Assembly (NCBI GenBank): GCA_902624635.1
Contig: CACNYD010000002.1
Span: 62,001 to 126,000, forward strand
Length of the DNA stretch: 64,000 nucleotides
DNA from: an uncultured Pelagibacteraceae bacterium
Lineage (GTDB): Bacteria; Pseudomonadota; Alphaproteobacteria; Pelagibacterales; Pelagibacteraceae
Reading direction: 5' to 3'
Made by a program: the position numbers and the translations under genes. Of the stretch, positions 45,696 to 54,065 are shown in pieces. Below the pieces are notes generated by a model, which saw only the letters and a program-made list of their open reading frames with translations, searched no databases and had not been told where the DNA came from. Each line of letters starts with the position of its first letter. Position 1 is the first letter of the stretch.

Positions 45696-47083
45696 TTCAA
45701 TTTTTTATATTTCCTTATCATCTTTTTGATATTATCAAAAGATGTTCCACCATAAGATTTTTTGGAATTAACAGAATTCTTTAATTCAAACACTTTTAGT
45801 ACATCATTTGTTAATGTTGGTTCTATTTTTTTTAAGTCTTCCATGGATAATTCATTTAGTTTTTTCTTTTTTTTTTCAGCGAAATTCACTAGTGAAGCTG
45901 TTTTTTGGTAAGCTTTTCGAAAAGACATTGAATTATTTTTAACAAGATAATCAGCTAAATCCGTTGCAGTAATATATCCAGAATATGCTAATTCAAGCAT
46001 TCTTTTTTTATTAGGACTTATATTTTTAAGAATTTCATTAAATATTTTTAAACTTTCTAAAAGTAAATCATAGGATTTAAAAATAATTTCTTTATCATCT
46101 TGAAGGTCTTTGAAGTAGGAAAGAGGTAATCCTTTCAATATAGTGAACATTGAAAATAAATTACCAAAAGTAATTCCTGATTTACCTCTTAAGTATTCTA
46201 AGAGATCAGGATTTTTTTTTTGTGGCATTATTGAAGAACCAGTAACTATTTTATCTGATAGATTTATTAGATTGAAACCATCAGAATTCCAGATAATTAA
46301 TTCCTCAGCAATTCTTGATAAATGTAATGAACAAACAGAAACACTATAAAGAAAATCTAAAACAAAATCTCTATCTGCTACAGTATCGATTGAATTATTT
46401 GTGGGTTTTTTAAAATCGAGTTTTTTTGTTGTATAATTCCTGTCGATATTAAATGAAGTTCCAGCTAATGCAGCAACACCTAATGGGTTTTCATTTAGAT
46501 TATCTAGATTATTCTTAAATCTGTCTTTGTCTCTTTTAAACATTTCCACGTATGCCATAAGATAGTGTGCAAATGAAACTGCTTGCGCATTTTTTAAATG
46601 AGTAAAACCTGGCATTATAGTATCTATATTTTTTTCGGCTAAATTAATTGAATTATTAATTACGTTACTTAACATCATGTTAATTTGATGATTTGCAGAT
46701 TTAATCCAAATTTTAAAGTCGGTTATTACTTGGTCGTTTCTAGATCTTGCTGTATGAACATAACCGGCTTCTTCACCAATAATTTGAAAAAGTCGTTTTT
46801 CAATATTTATATGAATATCCTCATATTTTTTATTAAATTCAAACTTTTTATTAGATATTTCCTTTTCAATCTTATTCAGTCCGTAAATAATTTTATTTTT
46901 TGTCCTAAAAGAAATAATTTTTTGTTTAAATAACATTTCCACATGAGCAATAGAACTTTTTATATCTTCTCTATAAAGTCTTTTATCTACATCAATAGAG
47001 CTACCTATTTTTTGTGAGAGATTTGACGAATTATTTCTAATTCTTGTACTCCATATTGTCTGGTTGTTTTTATTTTTTACCAT
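45692..47083 (-). CDS. argH: Argininosuccinate lyase
   Basis: Last step of arginine synthesis, splitting argininosuccinate into arginine and fumarate. The 463 residues of the fumarase/aspartase superfamily have HTARSRNDQVITDFKIW (near 108), TAMPGFTHLKNAQAV-like PGFTHLKNAQAVSFAHY (near 155) and the signature GSSIMPQKKNPDLLEYLRGK (near 278). It is divergent from the TlpA gene with 24 bases between and coupled by an ATGA overlap to lptM. Confidence 0.98.
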   Translation of the reverse strand: MVKNKNNQTIWSTRIRNNSSNLSQKIGSSIDVDKRLYREDIKSSIAHVEMLFKQKIISFRTKNKIIYGLNKIEKEISNKKFEFNKKYEDIHINIEKRLFQIIGEEAGYVHTARSRNDQVITDFKIWIKSANHQINMMLSNVINNSINLAEKNIDTIMPGFTHLKNAQAVSFAHYLMAYVEMFKRDKDRFKNNLDNLNENPLGVAALAGTSFNIDRNYTTKKLDFKKPTNNSIDTVADRDFVLDFLYSVSVCSLHLSRIAEELIIWNSDGFNLINLSDKIVTGSSIMPQKKNPDLLEYLRGKSGITFGNLFSMFTILKGLPLSYFKDLQDDKEIIFKSYDLLLESLKIFNEILKNISPNKKRMLELAYSGYITATDLADYLVKNNSMSFRKAYQKTASLVNFAEKKKKKLNELSMEDLKKIEPTLTNDVLKVFELKNSVNSKKSYGGTSFDNIKKMIRKYKKLK

Positions 47084-47107
47084 GATAATTAATTATACCT
47101 ATTTAAT

Positions 47108-47617
47108 ATGAGATTATTAATAATATTTATTTTAATGTTATCAAATTCTTTTGCTAGTGAAGTTACTGATATAAAAAATTTAGTCATTAATAAAGAATTA
47201 AAAAGTTACAGTGATATAACGTTTTTAGACATCCAAAATAAAGAATTAAAATTAAATGATTATAAGGGAACTCTAGTTATATTGAATTTTTGGGCAACTT
47301 GGTGTGCACCATGTAAAGATGAAATGCCATCTCTGGATTTATTGGGCGAAAATCCTAATTTAGATAATCTAAAGATATTTCCTATAAATATTGGCAAGGA
47401 TACTAATCAAAAATCTCTGACATTCTTTAAAGATTTAGAGATAAAAAATTTAGAAATATATTTTGATTCACCTGATACATTGGCAAGGAAATTTAAATTA
47501 AGAGGTCTTCCGACAACTATTTTTTTTAATAAAGATGGACTAGAATTTGCAAGAATAATTGGATCAATCGATTTCACTGATGAAAAATTTATGAGGTGGT
47601 TAAGTAATTATAATTAA
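47108..47617 (+). CDS. TlpA-family periplasmic thiol-disulfide oxidoreductase
   Basis: The 169-residue protein has a signal peptide (residues about 1-16, ending near NSFAS). A thioredoxin fold follows with the active motif WATWCAPCKDEMPS (CxxC near 69-72) and the cis-Pro in RGLPTTIFF (near 140). TlpA/ResA proteins reduce periplasmic cysteines, for example for cytochrome c or cytochrome oxidase assembly. The divergent argH-tlpA pair is common in alphaproteobacteria. It converges with the HIG1 gene, overlapping by 4 bases. Confidence 0.9.
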   Translation: MRLLIIFILMLSNSFASEVTDIKNLVINKELKSYSDITFLDIQNKELKLNDYKGTLVILNFWATWCAPCKDEMPSLDLLGENPNLDNLKIFPINIGKDTNQKSLTFFKDLEIKNLEIYFDSPDTLARKFKLRGLPTTIFFNKDGLEFARIIGSIDFTDEKFMRWLSNYN

Positions 47618-47817
47618 TTTTTAAAAAAATATGCAAAAGCCACTAAAGCTATAATCGCAATAAATTGTAGCAGGACTCTTAATTGCATTAATTTATTAGA
47701 GTATTTTTTACTTGTTTCTCCACCTTTAAATAAAGTTCCAATACCTAGAATTAGAACTAAGCCGACGGCAACTAATAAGATTATAGATAATGCTTTTACT
47801 AATATTCCAGAAATCAT
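47614..47817 (-). CDS. HIG1-domain twin-helix membrane protein
   Basis: The 67-residue protein has two membrane helices (about 4-25 and 48-66) joined by a polar loop. The loop contains the family pattern SNKLMQLRVLLQFIAIIAL, matching the Hig1_N sequence MRxRVxLQxxAI. In mitochondria HIG1 proteins bind respiratory complexes; bacterial members are usually unassigned. The ATG at 47817 is chosen because an upstream in-frame start (47934) would add a 39-residue tail unrelated to the family. Confidence 0.85.
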   Translation of the reverse strand: MISGILVKALSIILLVAVGLVLILGIGTLFKGGETSKKYSNKLMQLRVLLQFIAIIALVAFAYFFKN

Positions 47818-47866
47818 AAAATTATAGTAGGGTGTTTTATAGATAAAAAAACATAAATCAATTACT

Positions 47867-48520
47867 ATGACATTTTGCCTTGATACAACCATTATAAAAC
47901 CAGAAAAAGATGTAAAAATTGATAACGCAGTCATTTTACTACATGGTTATGGAGGTGATGGTAAAGATATAAGTATGTTATCATTAAACTGGAAAAGACA
48001 CCTTGCAAATACAATATTTCTTTGTCCTAATGGTCATGAATCCTGTCCAATAAATCCATCGGGTTATCAATGGTTTGATCTTACAAATGATGATCCGAAT
48101 TACATTTTAGAACAATCAATTAAAGCTGAAACAAAACTTAATCAATTCATAGATGAAATAAAAATTAAATATAACTTAGAAAACAATAAGATCTGTTTGT
48201 CTGGTTTTAGTCAAGGATGTATGATGTCAATTAATTTAGGACTTACATCTAAAAATAAGTTTAATTGTGTAGTAGGCTTTTCTGGTAAGATTATTAATCA
48301 GGAGGACCTCAAACAAAGAAAAAGAGCATCAACAAATATCCTACTAATTCACGGCGACTCTGATCAAGTTGTCTCACCTAACTATATGTTAGAGGCAAAA
48401 GATTTCTTTATTAGATCTAATATTGAAGTAGAGACCCATTTAATTAAAAATTGTGATCATCATATTCCCATAGAGGCGTCTAGTATAGCATTAAATTATA
48501 TTTTAAAAAAAATAAAATGA
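47867..48520 (+). CDS. Phospholipase/carboxylesterase family alpha/beta hydrolase
   Basis: The 217-residue serine hydrolase has the oxyanion loop VILLHGYGGDGKD (near residue 24), the nucleophile Ser in LSGFSQGCMMS (near 120), an Asp in LIHGDSDQVVSPN (near 169) and a His in KNCDHHIPIEA (near 202). The family includes acyl-protein and short-chain carboxylesterases; the substrate here is unknown. It is divergent from the HIG1 gene and lacks a signal peptide. Confidence 0.9.
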   Translation: MTFCLDTTIIKPEKDVKIDNAVILLHGYGGDGKDISMLSLNWKRHLANTIFLCPNGHESCPINPSGYQWFDLTNDDPNYILEQSIKAETKLNQFIDEIKIKYNLENNKICLSGFSQGCMMSINLGLTSKNKFNCVVGFSGKIINQEDLKQRKRASTNILLIHGDSDQVVSPNYMLEAKDFFIRSNIEVETHLIKNCDHHIPIEASSIALNYILKKIK

Positions 48521-48565
48521 GTGCTAAATATTGAAATCATTTTTTATTTAAGTTAAAATTAATTT

Positions 48566-49135
48566 GTGAATAGTTTTATTGAACAAGATGTGTCATTAGA
48601 AAAATGTCCTGCATTAGTTTTAAATGCTGATTATAGACCTTTAAGCTATTACCCTTTATCATTATGGTCTTGGCAAGATACAGTAAAGTCGGTTTTTTTA
48701 GACAGAGTAATTATAGTAAGTAGTTATGATAGAATTGTAAGAAGCCCATCATTCAAAATGCAGCTTCCAAGCGTTATTGCTCTTAAAGATTACATAGTTC
48801 CTCAATCTAAACCAAGTTTCACAAGATTTAATGTTTTTTTAAGGGATAAATTTTCTTGTCAATATTGTGGAAGTGGAGAAGAACTAACTTTTGATCATTT
48901 GTTACCAAGATCAAAGGGTGGAGAAACACACTGGGATAATGTTGTAACAGCATGCTCGGCATGTAATGTTAAAAAAGGTGGAAAGTTACTAAAATCTTCA
49001 GGAATGAAACTCAATCAATATCCTTATCAACCATCAACTGAGGATTTACATAGAAATGGAAAGAATTTTCCTCCAAATTATTTACACAAAAGTTGGATGG
49101 ACTATCTATATTGGGATGTAGAGCTTGAAGCTTAA
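48566..49135 (+). CDS. HNH endonuclease domain protein
   Basis: The 189-residue protein starts with GTG at 48566. Its N-terminal region LVLNADYRPLSYYPLSLWSW is shared by a widespread proteobacterial HNH family. The HNH domain (about 105-150) has the zinc Cys pairs in CQYCGSGEELTF and ACSACNVKKGG and the catalytic HLLPRSKGG followed by the Asn of HWDNVV. It is found in most alphaproteobacteria as a single chromosomal gene. No restriction partner or toxin is nearby, so it is not called a defence gene. Confidence 0.9.
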   Translation: MNSFIEQDVSLEKCPALVLNADYRPLSYYPLSLWSWQDTVKSVFLDRVIIVSSYDRIVRSPSFKMQLPSVIALKDYIVPQSKPSFTRFNVFLRDKFSCQYCGSGEELTFDHLLPRSKGGETHWDNVVTACSACNVKKGGKLLKSSGMKLNQYPYQPSTEDLHRNGKNFPPNYLHKSWMDYLYWDVELEA

Positions 49136-49137
49136 GA

Positions 49138-49668
49138 TTAAATTTTTTCAGAAATATTAATTGCTAATTTAGACCCAGTTTTGATAATTCTATCCATTAT
49201 AGCGTAAAAGCCTTTTTTTGTTGCTCCTTCTTCATAAGCAATGTCTTTATGATCTAATTCATCTTGTCTAAATTTTATTATTTTCTTTTTTAATTCTTCT
49301 TCGTCAGGACCTAGCTCATTAATTTGATCTAAATAATGTTTATCAATAACTTCTTCAACAGATGCTGTACACAGCATTGCAGCCTTTTTACCTAATAATG
49401 TAGATCCAAATCCCAAACCAACTCCTAATAAATCCCATAAAGGTAAAAATTTTGTTGGTTTAATATTTCTTTTTTTTATTTCGTTTTCAAAAAACTGACA
49501 ATGTTCTATTTCGTGTTCTTTCATATCTTCAATTGTTTTTTTTAAATTTTCATTTTTTACAATAGTATTTAAAGCTAACAATTGACCTTCATAGATTTTA
49601 ACAGCACCTCTCTCCCCGGCATGATCAACTCTAATAAATTCCTGTACTCTTTTATCTGTTTTTTTCAT
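49138..49668 (-). CDS. coq7: Demethoxyubiquinone hydroxylase (COQ7 family)
   Basis: Di-iron monooxygenase that hydroxylates the ubiquinone ring at C6. The 176 residues carry RVDHAGERGAVKIYEGQ (first Glu, near 22) and EHEIEHCQFFE (second metal site, near 52). The second-half repeat has ASVEEVIDKHYLDQ and QDELDHKDIAYEEGA with the remaining Glu and His ligands. It overlaps dsbB by 17 bases. Together with ubiE and ubiB it indicates an aerobic ubiquinone pathway. Confidence 0.96.
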   Translation of the reverse strand: MKKTDKRVQEFIRVDHAGERGAVKIYEGQLLALNTIVKNENLKKTIEDMKEHEIEHCQFFENEIKKRNIKPTKFLPLWDLLGVGLGFGSTLLGKKAAMLCTASVEEVIDKHYLDQINELGPDEEELKKKIIKFRQDELDHKDIAYEEGATKKGFYAIMDRIIKTGSKLAINISEKI

Positions 49669-50137
49669 ATTTATAAAAAATTTTCATTAGCGTTATAATA
49701 AACAATAAGCTAATTACAATATTAATACTTGTGAGTGATAATCCAAAAATCCTAAATGTCACATCTCTACAGCTTATTGTTTTCTCACTTAATTGTTTAA
49801 GCAAATCTTCTTTGGTGATACTTCCGGTCAGATTTTTTACTCCACAAAAAGATGACTCCTCAAAAAAACCCTGTTCAATTCCATAATGATAAATTGAAAT
49901 AGCAAAAGAGAAGATAAAAGTGATAATTAATAATAAAATCAAAAATTTTTGATTTTTTTTAATTAAAAAGATCACCATTATTATCATAATACTTAATCCA
50001 TAAGGAATTCTCTCTATTAAGCATAAATTACAAGGCTGATGTCCAAGAACATATTCTATAAAAAAAGCAGATATTAAAGCAATAGAGCTAAACAGAAAAA
50101 TTATTTTTAAATGAAATTCAGGTTTTAAATTAAACAT
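49652..50137 (-). CDS. dsbB: Disulfide bond formation protein DsbB
   Basis: Inner-membrane protein that reoxidises DsbA using ubiquinone. The 161 residues have four hydrophobic segments and both Cys pairs: CNLCLIER after the first helix (near 36) and the second loop with FCGVKN and SCRDV (near 98 and 118). It overlaps coq7 by 17 bases and yqaA by 8 bases. Confidence 0.92.
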   Translation of the reverse strand: MFNLKPEFHLKIIFLFSSIALISAFFIEYVLGHQPCNLCLIERIPYGLSIMIIMVIFLIKKNQKFLILLLIITFIFSFAISIYHYGIEQGFFEESSFCGVKNLTGSITKEDLLKQLSEKTISCRDVTFRIFGLSLTSINIVISLLFIITLMKIFYKYEKNR

Positions 50138-50735
50138 TAGATTTAAAAATTATATAAAATATTAATCCAATTATAAAAATTAATATTCCAATTATTGTAA
50201 ACCATTTTGATCCATGCTTATCCATAAATTCACTGAATAAGTATCCAAATTTATAGGAGAAGTATGAAACTAAAAAAAATCTTAATCCTCTAGAAATTAA
50301 GCTTATCAAGACAAAAATTAAAAAATTAAAGCCTATAAGACCACTTGCAATAGTAAAAACTTTATATGGAAGAGGGGTAAAACCTGCTAAAAAAAGTATT
50401 CCTAACCAAGCATAAAAACCATCATTTCTAACCAAGCTTTCTTTAATATTATTTAGCTTATTCTCATAACCATAAAAACTCATGATCTGTGCTCCAAACT
50501 CAAAAAAGAATGCACCAATTGCATAACCAAGCATACCACCTAAGACTGAAAATATTGTCGTTATAAGAAAAATTTTTTTAAAATCAGTTTTTTTGGAGAT
50601 TACCATTGGAATAACCATAACGTCAGGAGGAATAGGAAAAAATGAACTTTCAATAAATGACACAATCGCCAAGTAGTATTTAGAACTTTTGTGACCTGCC
50701 AAATCTAAACATTTTTTGTAGAGATCTTTAAACAT
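50130..50735 (-). CDS. yqaA: YqaA family DedA-related membrane protein
   Basis: The 201-residue protein contains five or so membrane helices and the SNARE-associated (DedA) pattern: FIESSFFPIPPDVMVIPMVI near residue 27, GGMLGYAIGAFFF near 65 and AGFTPLPYKVFTIASGLIGF near 115. DedA proteins are needed for membrane potential and for lipid carrier recycling in some bacteria. It is the first gene of yqaA-dsbB-coq7. The next feature, tRNA-Leu, is on the other strand. Confidence 0.88.
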   Translation of the reverse strand: MFKDLYKKCLDLAGHKSSKYYLAIVSFIESSFFPIPPDVMVIPMVISKKTDFKKIFLITTIFSVLGGMLGYAIGAFFFEFGAQIMSFYGYENKLNNIKESLVRNDGFYAWLGILFLAGFTPLPYKVFTIASGLIGFNFLIFVLISLISRGLRFFLVSYFSYKFGYLFSEFMDKHGSKWFTIIGILIFIIGLIFYIIFKSNV

Positions 50736-50794
50736 TTTTTGGTTTTAATATAATTTTAGTTCTTATACTATTTAATAAATTATTAAATAATCGG

Positions 50795-50878
50795 GGCGAA
50801 TGGCGGAACTGGTAGACGCGCACGACTCAAAATCGTGTTTCGCAAGAAGTGAGAGTTCGATTCTCTCTTCGCCCACCA
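50795..50878 (+). tRNA. tRNA-Leu(CAA)
   Basis: Cloverleaf read by eye: acceptor GGGCGAA pairs with TTCGCCC, the anticodon loop CTCAAAA gives anticodon CAA (reads UUG), a class II variable arm is present (TTTCGCAAGAAGT), and the T stem is GAGAG-TTCGATT-CTCTC. CCA is encoded at 50876-50878. A TATACT -10 candidate lies at 50765-50770. A 19-base AT-only palindrome (ATTTAATAA-A-TTATTAAAT, 50771-50789) lies just before the gene. The next coding start follows after four bases. Confidence 0.96.
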
Positions 50879-50882
50879 AATT

Positions 50883-52583
50883 ATGCAATTAAGTAGAATA
50901 AACAGTTTAGTAGAACTTTTTTTTACAAAGTATAAAGAAATAAGCTCAATTACTGATAAGCCATTTTTAAAATGGTTTAAAGAAAATGAAAAAGATTTTT
51001 TGACTTGGGAACAAGTTTCGTCAAAAATTCAAATTTTATCTGAATACTTAAGAGCAAATTTAGCTGAGGGAGACCGATGTATCATATTATCCGAAAATCG
51101 ACCCGAGTGGCTTATCTCTGACATATCAATTATGAATGCAGGTGGAGTTACGGTGCCATTATTTACAACTTATTCAGAGAAAGATTATGAATACATCATT
51201 AATGATTGTACGCCGAAAATTTGTATCGTCTCTAATGAAATCCAACTAAAAAAAATTGAAAAGTTTATCTCGGATGAGATAATAGTTTTATCTATTGAAT
51301 TTATAAATGAAAGAATTAAAAATATAGAAAATATATTTGATGAATATTTAAAAAAAAACAAATCAGATTCCCATATAAGTTTTAATCAAAATCTCAAAAG
51401 AAAAGATCTTGCTTGTATAATTTATACATCAGGAACAACTGGTAATCCTAAAGGAGTAATGCTGAGTCATGGAGGAATCTTGTCAAATTGTGAGGGAGCT
51501 CAAGAGATATTAAATCAATTAGTTGAAAATAGTGAAGCTACTTTTTTAACATGGCTGCCCTTATCTCATTCATATGAGCACGCAGTTCAATTTGTTCAAA
51601 TCTCGCTTGGTGCAAAAATTTATTATGCCGAAAGTCTTGAAAAGTTATTATCTAATATGTCTATCGCAAAACCTACGATTATGACAGCTGTCCCAAGATT
51701 TTATCAAAATTTGTATAGTAAAATTTCTATGAATTTTTTAAAGCAAAAAGGTTTTAAGAAAAAATTAATATCTTCAACTATCTCAATAGGAACTAAAAAG
51801 CTTAATAATGAAAATTTAACATTGTGGGAAAAATCAATTAATTTTTTTTGTGAAAAACTAGTAAGAAGAAAAATTAAAAATCAGTTTGGTGGAAAACTGA
51901 AGGCTTTCGTCTCGGGAGGGGGTGCTTTAGACCAAAAAATTGGAGAATTTTTAAATGCTATAGGCTTGCCTACCCTTCAAGGCTATGGCCTTACAGAGGC
52001 CTCTCCTGTTGTAAGCTGTAATATTCCTGGAAAAATTAAGATCGATACAGTAGGGCCTCCTTTTAAAACAAACCAGGTAAATATTGCTAAGGATGGTGAA
52101 ATTTTAGTCAAAGGTGAAAACGTTATGCTTGGATATTGGAATATGAAAAAAGAGACAGATGAAGTCATAAGAAATGGTTGGCTGCATACTGGTGATATTG
52201 GAGAGATCACTAAAGATGGAAATTTGAAAATTACTGACAGAAAAAAAGAAATAATAGTTAGTCTTGGTGGAGATAACATTTCACCATCTAAAATTGAAAA
52301 TTTATTATGTTTAAGTGAAAAAATTAAACAAAGTTTTGTTTATGGAGATAAAAAAACTTATCTAGTCGCATTAATTGTTACCGATAGCATTGAAAACAGA
52401 AAAGATATTACAATTTATCTAGAAAATCTAAATAAAACTTTATCTTTAGTTGAAAAAGTTAAAAAATTTAAATTAATCGTTGAGGAATTTACAATTGATA
52501 ATGGAATGTTAACACCAACATTAAAATTAAAAAGAAAAAAAATTTTAGAAAAATATAAAGAAGATTTGGAAAAATTTTATTAA
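50883..52583 (+). CDS. Long-chain acyl-CoA synthetase (AMP-binding, FadD type)
   Basis: Activates fatty acids to acyl-CoA through an acyl-adenylate. The 566 residues contain the P-loop IIYTSGTTGNPKGVMLSH near 180, the adenylate-binding LQGYGLTEASPVVS near 365 and GWLHTGDIGEITKDGNLKIT near 435. KKEIIVSLGGDNISPSKIE near 455 is followed by a C-terminal Lys-rich end. The length and the YGLTEASP motif fit the long-chain class. The ATG lies only four bases after the CCA end of tRNA-Leu, so the two are likely transcribed together. Substrate range is not fixed by sequence. Confidence 0.92.
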   Translation: MQLSRINSLVELFFTKYKEISSITDKPFLKWFKENEKDFLTWEQVSSKIQILSEYLRANLAEGDRCIILSENRPEWLISDISIMNAGGVTVPLFTTYSEKDYEYIINDCTPKICIVSNEIQLKKIEKFISDEIIVLSIEFINERIKNIENIFDEYLKKNKSDSHISFNQNLKRKDLACIIYTSGTTGNPKGVMLSHGGILSNCEGAQEILNQLVENSEATFLTWLPLSHSYEHAVQFVQISLGAKIYYAESLEKLLSNMSIAKPTIMTAVPRFYQNLYSKISMNFLKQKGFKKKLISSTISIGTKKLNNENLTLWEKSINFFCEKLVRRKIKNQFGGKLKAFVSGGGALDQKIGEFLNAIGLPTLQGYGLTEASPVVSCNIPGKIKIDTVGPPFKTNQVNIAKDGEILVKGENVMLGYWNMKKETDEVIRNGWLHTGDIGEITKDGNLKITDRKKEIIVSLGGDNISPSKIENLLCLSEKIKQSFVYGDKKTYLVALIVTDSIENRKDITIYLENLNKTLSLVEKVKKFKLIVEEFTIDNGMLTPTLKLKRKKILEKYKEDLEKFY

Positions 52584-52700
52584 TTAATTAAAATATTGGA
52601 TTATAAAGCGCATAAACATTAACTTTTTTACACTTAAATTAATTTAAAAAAATTAATTTTAAGTTTTAATTTTTTAATAATTAAAACTTTAATTAAAGAA
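52584..52700. other. AT-rich spacer after acyl-CoA synthetase with two inverted repeats
   Basis: No gene is seen in this stretch. CTTAAATTAATTT near 52633 pairs with AAATTAATTTTAAG near 52650, with one bulge. The perfect repeat AGTTTTAATT (52662-52671) and AATTAAAACT (52679-52688) lies around a seven-base loop. Both are almost pure A/T and could act as a weak terminator for the preceding gene. Confidence 0.4.
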
Positions 52701-52729
52701 TTGACATAACGTATATAAAAAAATAAAAA
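52701..52729 (+). promoter_or_regulatory. Predicted promoter of the 25-residue basic peptide gene
   Basis: TTGACA at 52701-52706 is a perfect -35 hexamer. TAAAAA at 52724-52729 is a weaker -10 after 17 bases. A start near 52736 would put the hairpin at 52740-52758 at the extreme 5' end of the message. Confidence 0.5.
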
Positions 52730-52739
52730 TAAGTTAATC

Positions 52740-52758
52740 ACGAATCATTTTGATTCGT
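52740..52758 (+). promoter_or_regulatory. Leader hairpin 5' of the basic peptide gene
   Basis: ACGAATCA (52740-52747) and TGATTCGT (52751-52758) form a perfect 8-bp stem with a TTT loop. It ends 13 bases before the GGGAG ribosome site at 52771-52775. It could protect the 5' end of the message or bind a regulator. Confidence 0.6.
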
Positions 52759-52781
52759 TTAACTAAAAAAGGGAGCTAAAG

Positions 52782-52859
52782 ATGCCTAAGAGAAGAAAAA
52801 AAGCAAAGAAGGCTAAGAAAAAAGCTAAGAAAAAAGCTAAAAAAAGAAGAAGAAGATAA
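52782..52859 (+). CDS. Lys/Arg-rich 25-residue peptide, unknown
   Basis: The peptide is Met-Pro followed by 23 residues made only of Lys, Arg and Ala, with the repeat KKAKK and a C-terminal RRRR. It has a strong ribosome site, GGGAG seven bases before the ATG, unusual in this genome, and its own promoter, leader hairpin and terminator. The charge (about +21) suggests binding to nucleic acid: DNA compaction as in histone H1-like tails, or rRNA as in very small ribosomal proteins (bTHX, 26 residues, is a size analogue, not a sequence match). I cannot name a family. The short length and low complexity make homology hard to judge. Confidence 0.6.
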   Translation: MPKRRKKAKKAKKKAKKKAKKRRRR

Positions 52860-52877
52860 TAACTTAGTATTCTTTAG

Positions 52878-52920
52878 AAAAACGCTTCTCATAACTTATT
52901 GTGTGGGAGGCGTTTTTTTT
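52878..52920 (+). terminator. Strong intrinsic terminator after the basic peptide gene
   Basis: AAAAACGCTTCTC (52878-52890) pairs with GGGAGGCGTTTTT (52905-52917) over 13 pairs including two G-T wobbles, with a 14-base loop, and the T-run spans 52913-52920. On the other strand the A-run before the stem becomes a T-run, so it can also end carD, whose stop lies at 52919-52921. Confidence 0.85.
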
Positions 52921-53782
52921 ATTCATCAATCTGTTCCTCTACATCAGAAATCGGTTCTTCAACCGGTATTTCATTACTAGCTGTCTTTGTAGATTTTATC
53001 TCTTCATTTTCCTCTTTTTTAATTTGATTTCTTTTTAAAGCTTTATCTAATTTTTTTTGTGTATCTTCTTTGGATAATTCTAAAACAACTTGAAATTCTG
53101 CAAGAATTCTATCATAAGCTTTTTCAAAAAGTTGTCTTTCACTATAAGACTGATCTATCATTAAGTCATCGCCTTTATTAAGGTCTCTAACCACCTCTGC
53201 TAATTCATAGATTTTTCCGGAAGAAATTTTTGCTTCATATTCTTGAGCTCTCCTACTCCACATGGATCTTTTAATTTTTGGCTTACTTTTTAAAATTGAA
53301 ATACATTTGTTTACTTGATTGATTGTTGATAATGATCGCATATGAGACTGTTTATTTACAGGAACCATTCCACTAGCTTTATCTTTTTCAAATTTTATAA
53401 TGTACGTCTCAACATCAATCCCACCAATATTAATTTTTTTAAATTCTGTAATCTGACCCAAACCATGCTTTGGGTATACAACGTAATCTTTTATTTTATA
53501 AATTCTTTTCTCTGAACTTTGTTTTTTAACTTTTTTAATTTCAGGTTTTACCTCATTAATCTTGGGAATTCGTAGATTTTGTACCTCTTGTTCTTTCTTT
53601 TTTTCAGATTTTTGTTTTACTTTAACTGAAGTTTTCTTAGTTGGCTTAATTTGTTTTTTTATAATTTTAGTTTTTGTTTTTTTTGATTTTACACTTTTTT
53701 TAAATATTTTTATTTTAGGCTTGGGTTTTGGTTTTTTTTTAAAGGTTTTCTTTAAAATATTTTTCAAACTTATTTTGCTCAT
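52919..53782 (-). CDS. carD: CarD family transcriptional regulator with a basic N-terminal tail
   Basis: CarD proteins bind RNA polymerase beta and stabilise open promoters. The 287-residue protein has about 90 residues that are almost entirely Lys/Pro/Thr/Ile, then the CarD/TRCF RNA-polymerase-interacting domain ([20 protein letters not shown]). The helical DNA-binding domain includes the Trp wedge region [21 protein letters not shown]-terminal Glu-rich tail ends the protein. Starts at 53782, 53797 and 53824 are all in frame and overlap fdxA; I use the shortest, MSKISLK. No clear ribosome site decides it. Confidence 0.85.
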   Translation of the reverse strand: MSKISLKNILKKTFKKKPKPKPKIKIFKKSVKSKKTKTKIIKKQIKPTKKTSVKVKQKSEKKKEQEVQNLRIPKINEVKPEIKKVKKQSSEKRIYKIKDYVVYPKHGLGQITEFKKINIGGIDVETYIIKFEKDKASGMVPVNKQSHMRSLSTINQVNKCISILKSKPKIKRSMWSRRAQEYEAKISSGKIYELAEVVRDLNKGDDLMIDQSYSERQLFEKAYDRILAEFQVVLELSKEDTQKKLDKALKRNQIKKEENEEIKSTKTASNEIPVEEPISDVEEQIDE

Positions 53783-54065
53783 TTTTAAATTTTTCATGAT
53801 CCGAAGGTGGATCTTTTTTTTCACTTATATTTGGCCAAATCTCAGAATATTGTTTATTGATCTCCAGCCATTTTTCACTTCCTGGCTCAGTATCTGCTTT
53901 GATAGCATCCACTGGACATTCAGGTTCACAAACGCCACAATCTATACACTCATCAGGTTTAATTACAAGCATATTTTTACCTTCATAAAAGCAATCTACA
54001 GGACACACTTCGACACAATCCATTAATTTACATTTAATACATTTGTCATTTACTATATATGTCAC
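53739..54065 (-). CDS. fdxA: 7Fe ferredoxin FdxA
   Basis: Electron carrier with a 3Fe-4S and a 4Fe-4S cluster. The 108 residues carry [18 protein letters not shown] (near 9-24) and [16 protein letters not shown] (near 41-56), matching the 7Fe class. The C-terminal extension [16 protein letters not shown] and KFEKYF are typical of alphaproteobacterial FdxA. It precedes carD, as in other alphaproteobacteria, and overlaps its 5' end. The start codon overlaps the TerB-like stop by one base. Confidence 0.96.
   Translation of the reverse strand: MTYIVNDKCIKCKLMDCVEVCPVDCFYEGKNMLVIKPDECIDCGVCEPECPVDAIKADTEPGSEKWLEINKQYSEIWPNISEKKDPPSDHEKFKNEQNKFEKYFKENL

Noticed and set aside
52781-52859. The Lys/Arg frame as a mere low-complexity A/G run
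   Set aside because: A plain run would not come with a ribosome site, promoter, leader hairpin and a strong terminator at the right distances; I kept it as a gene at moderate confidence.
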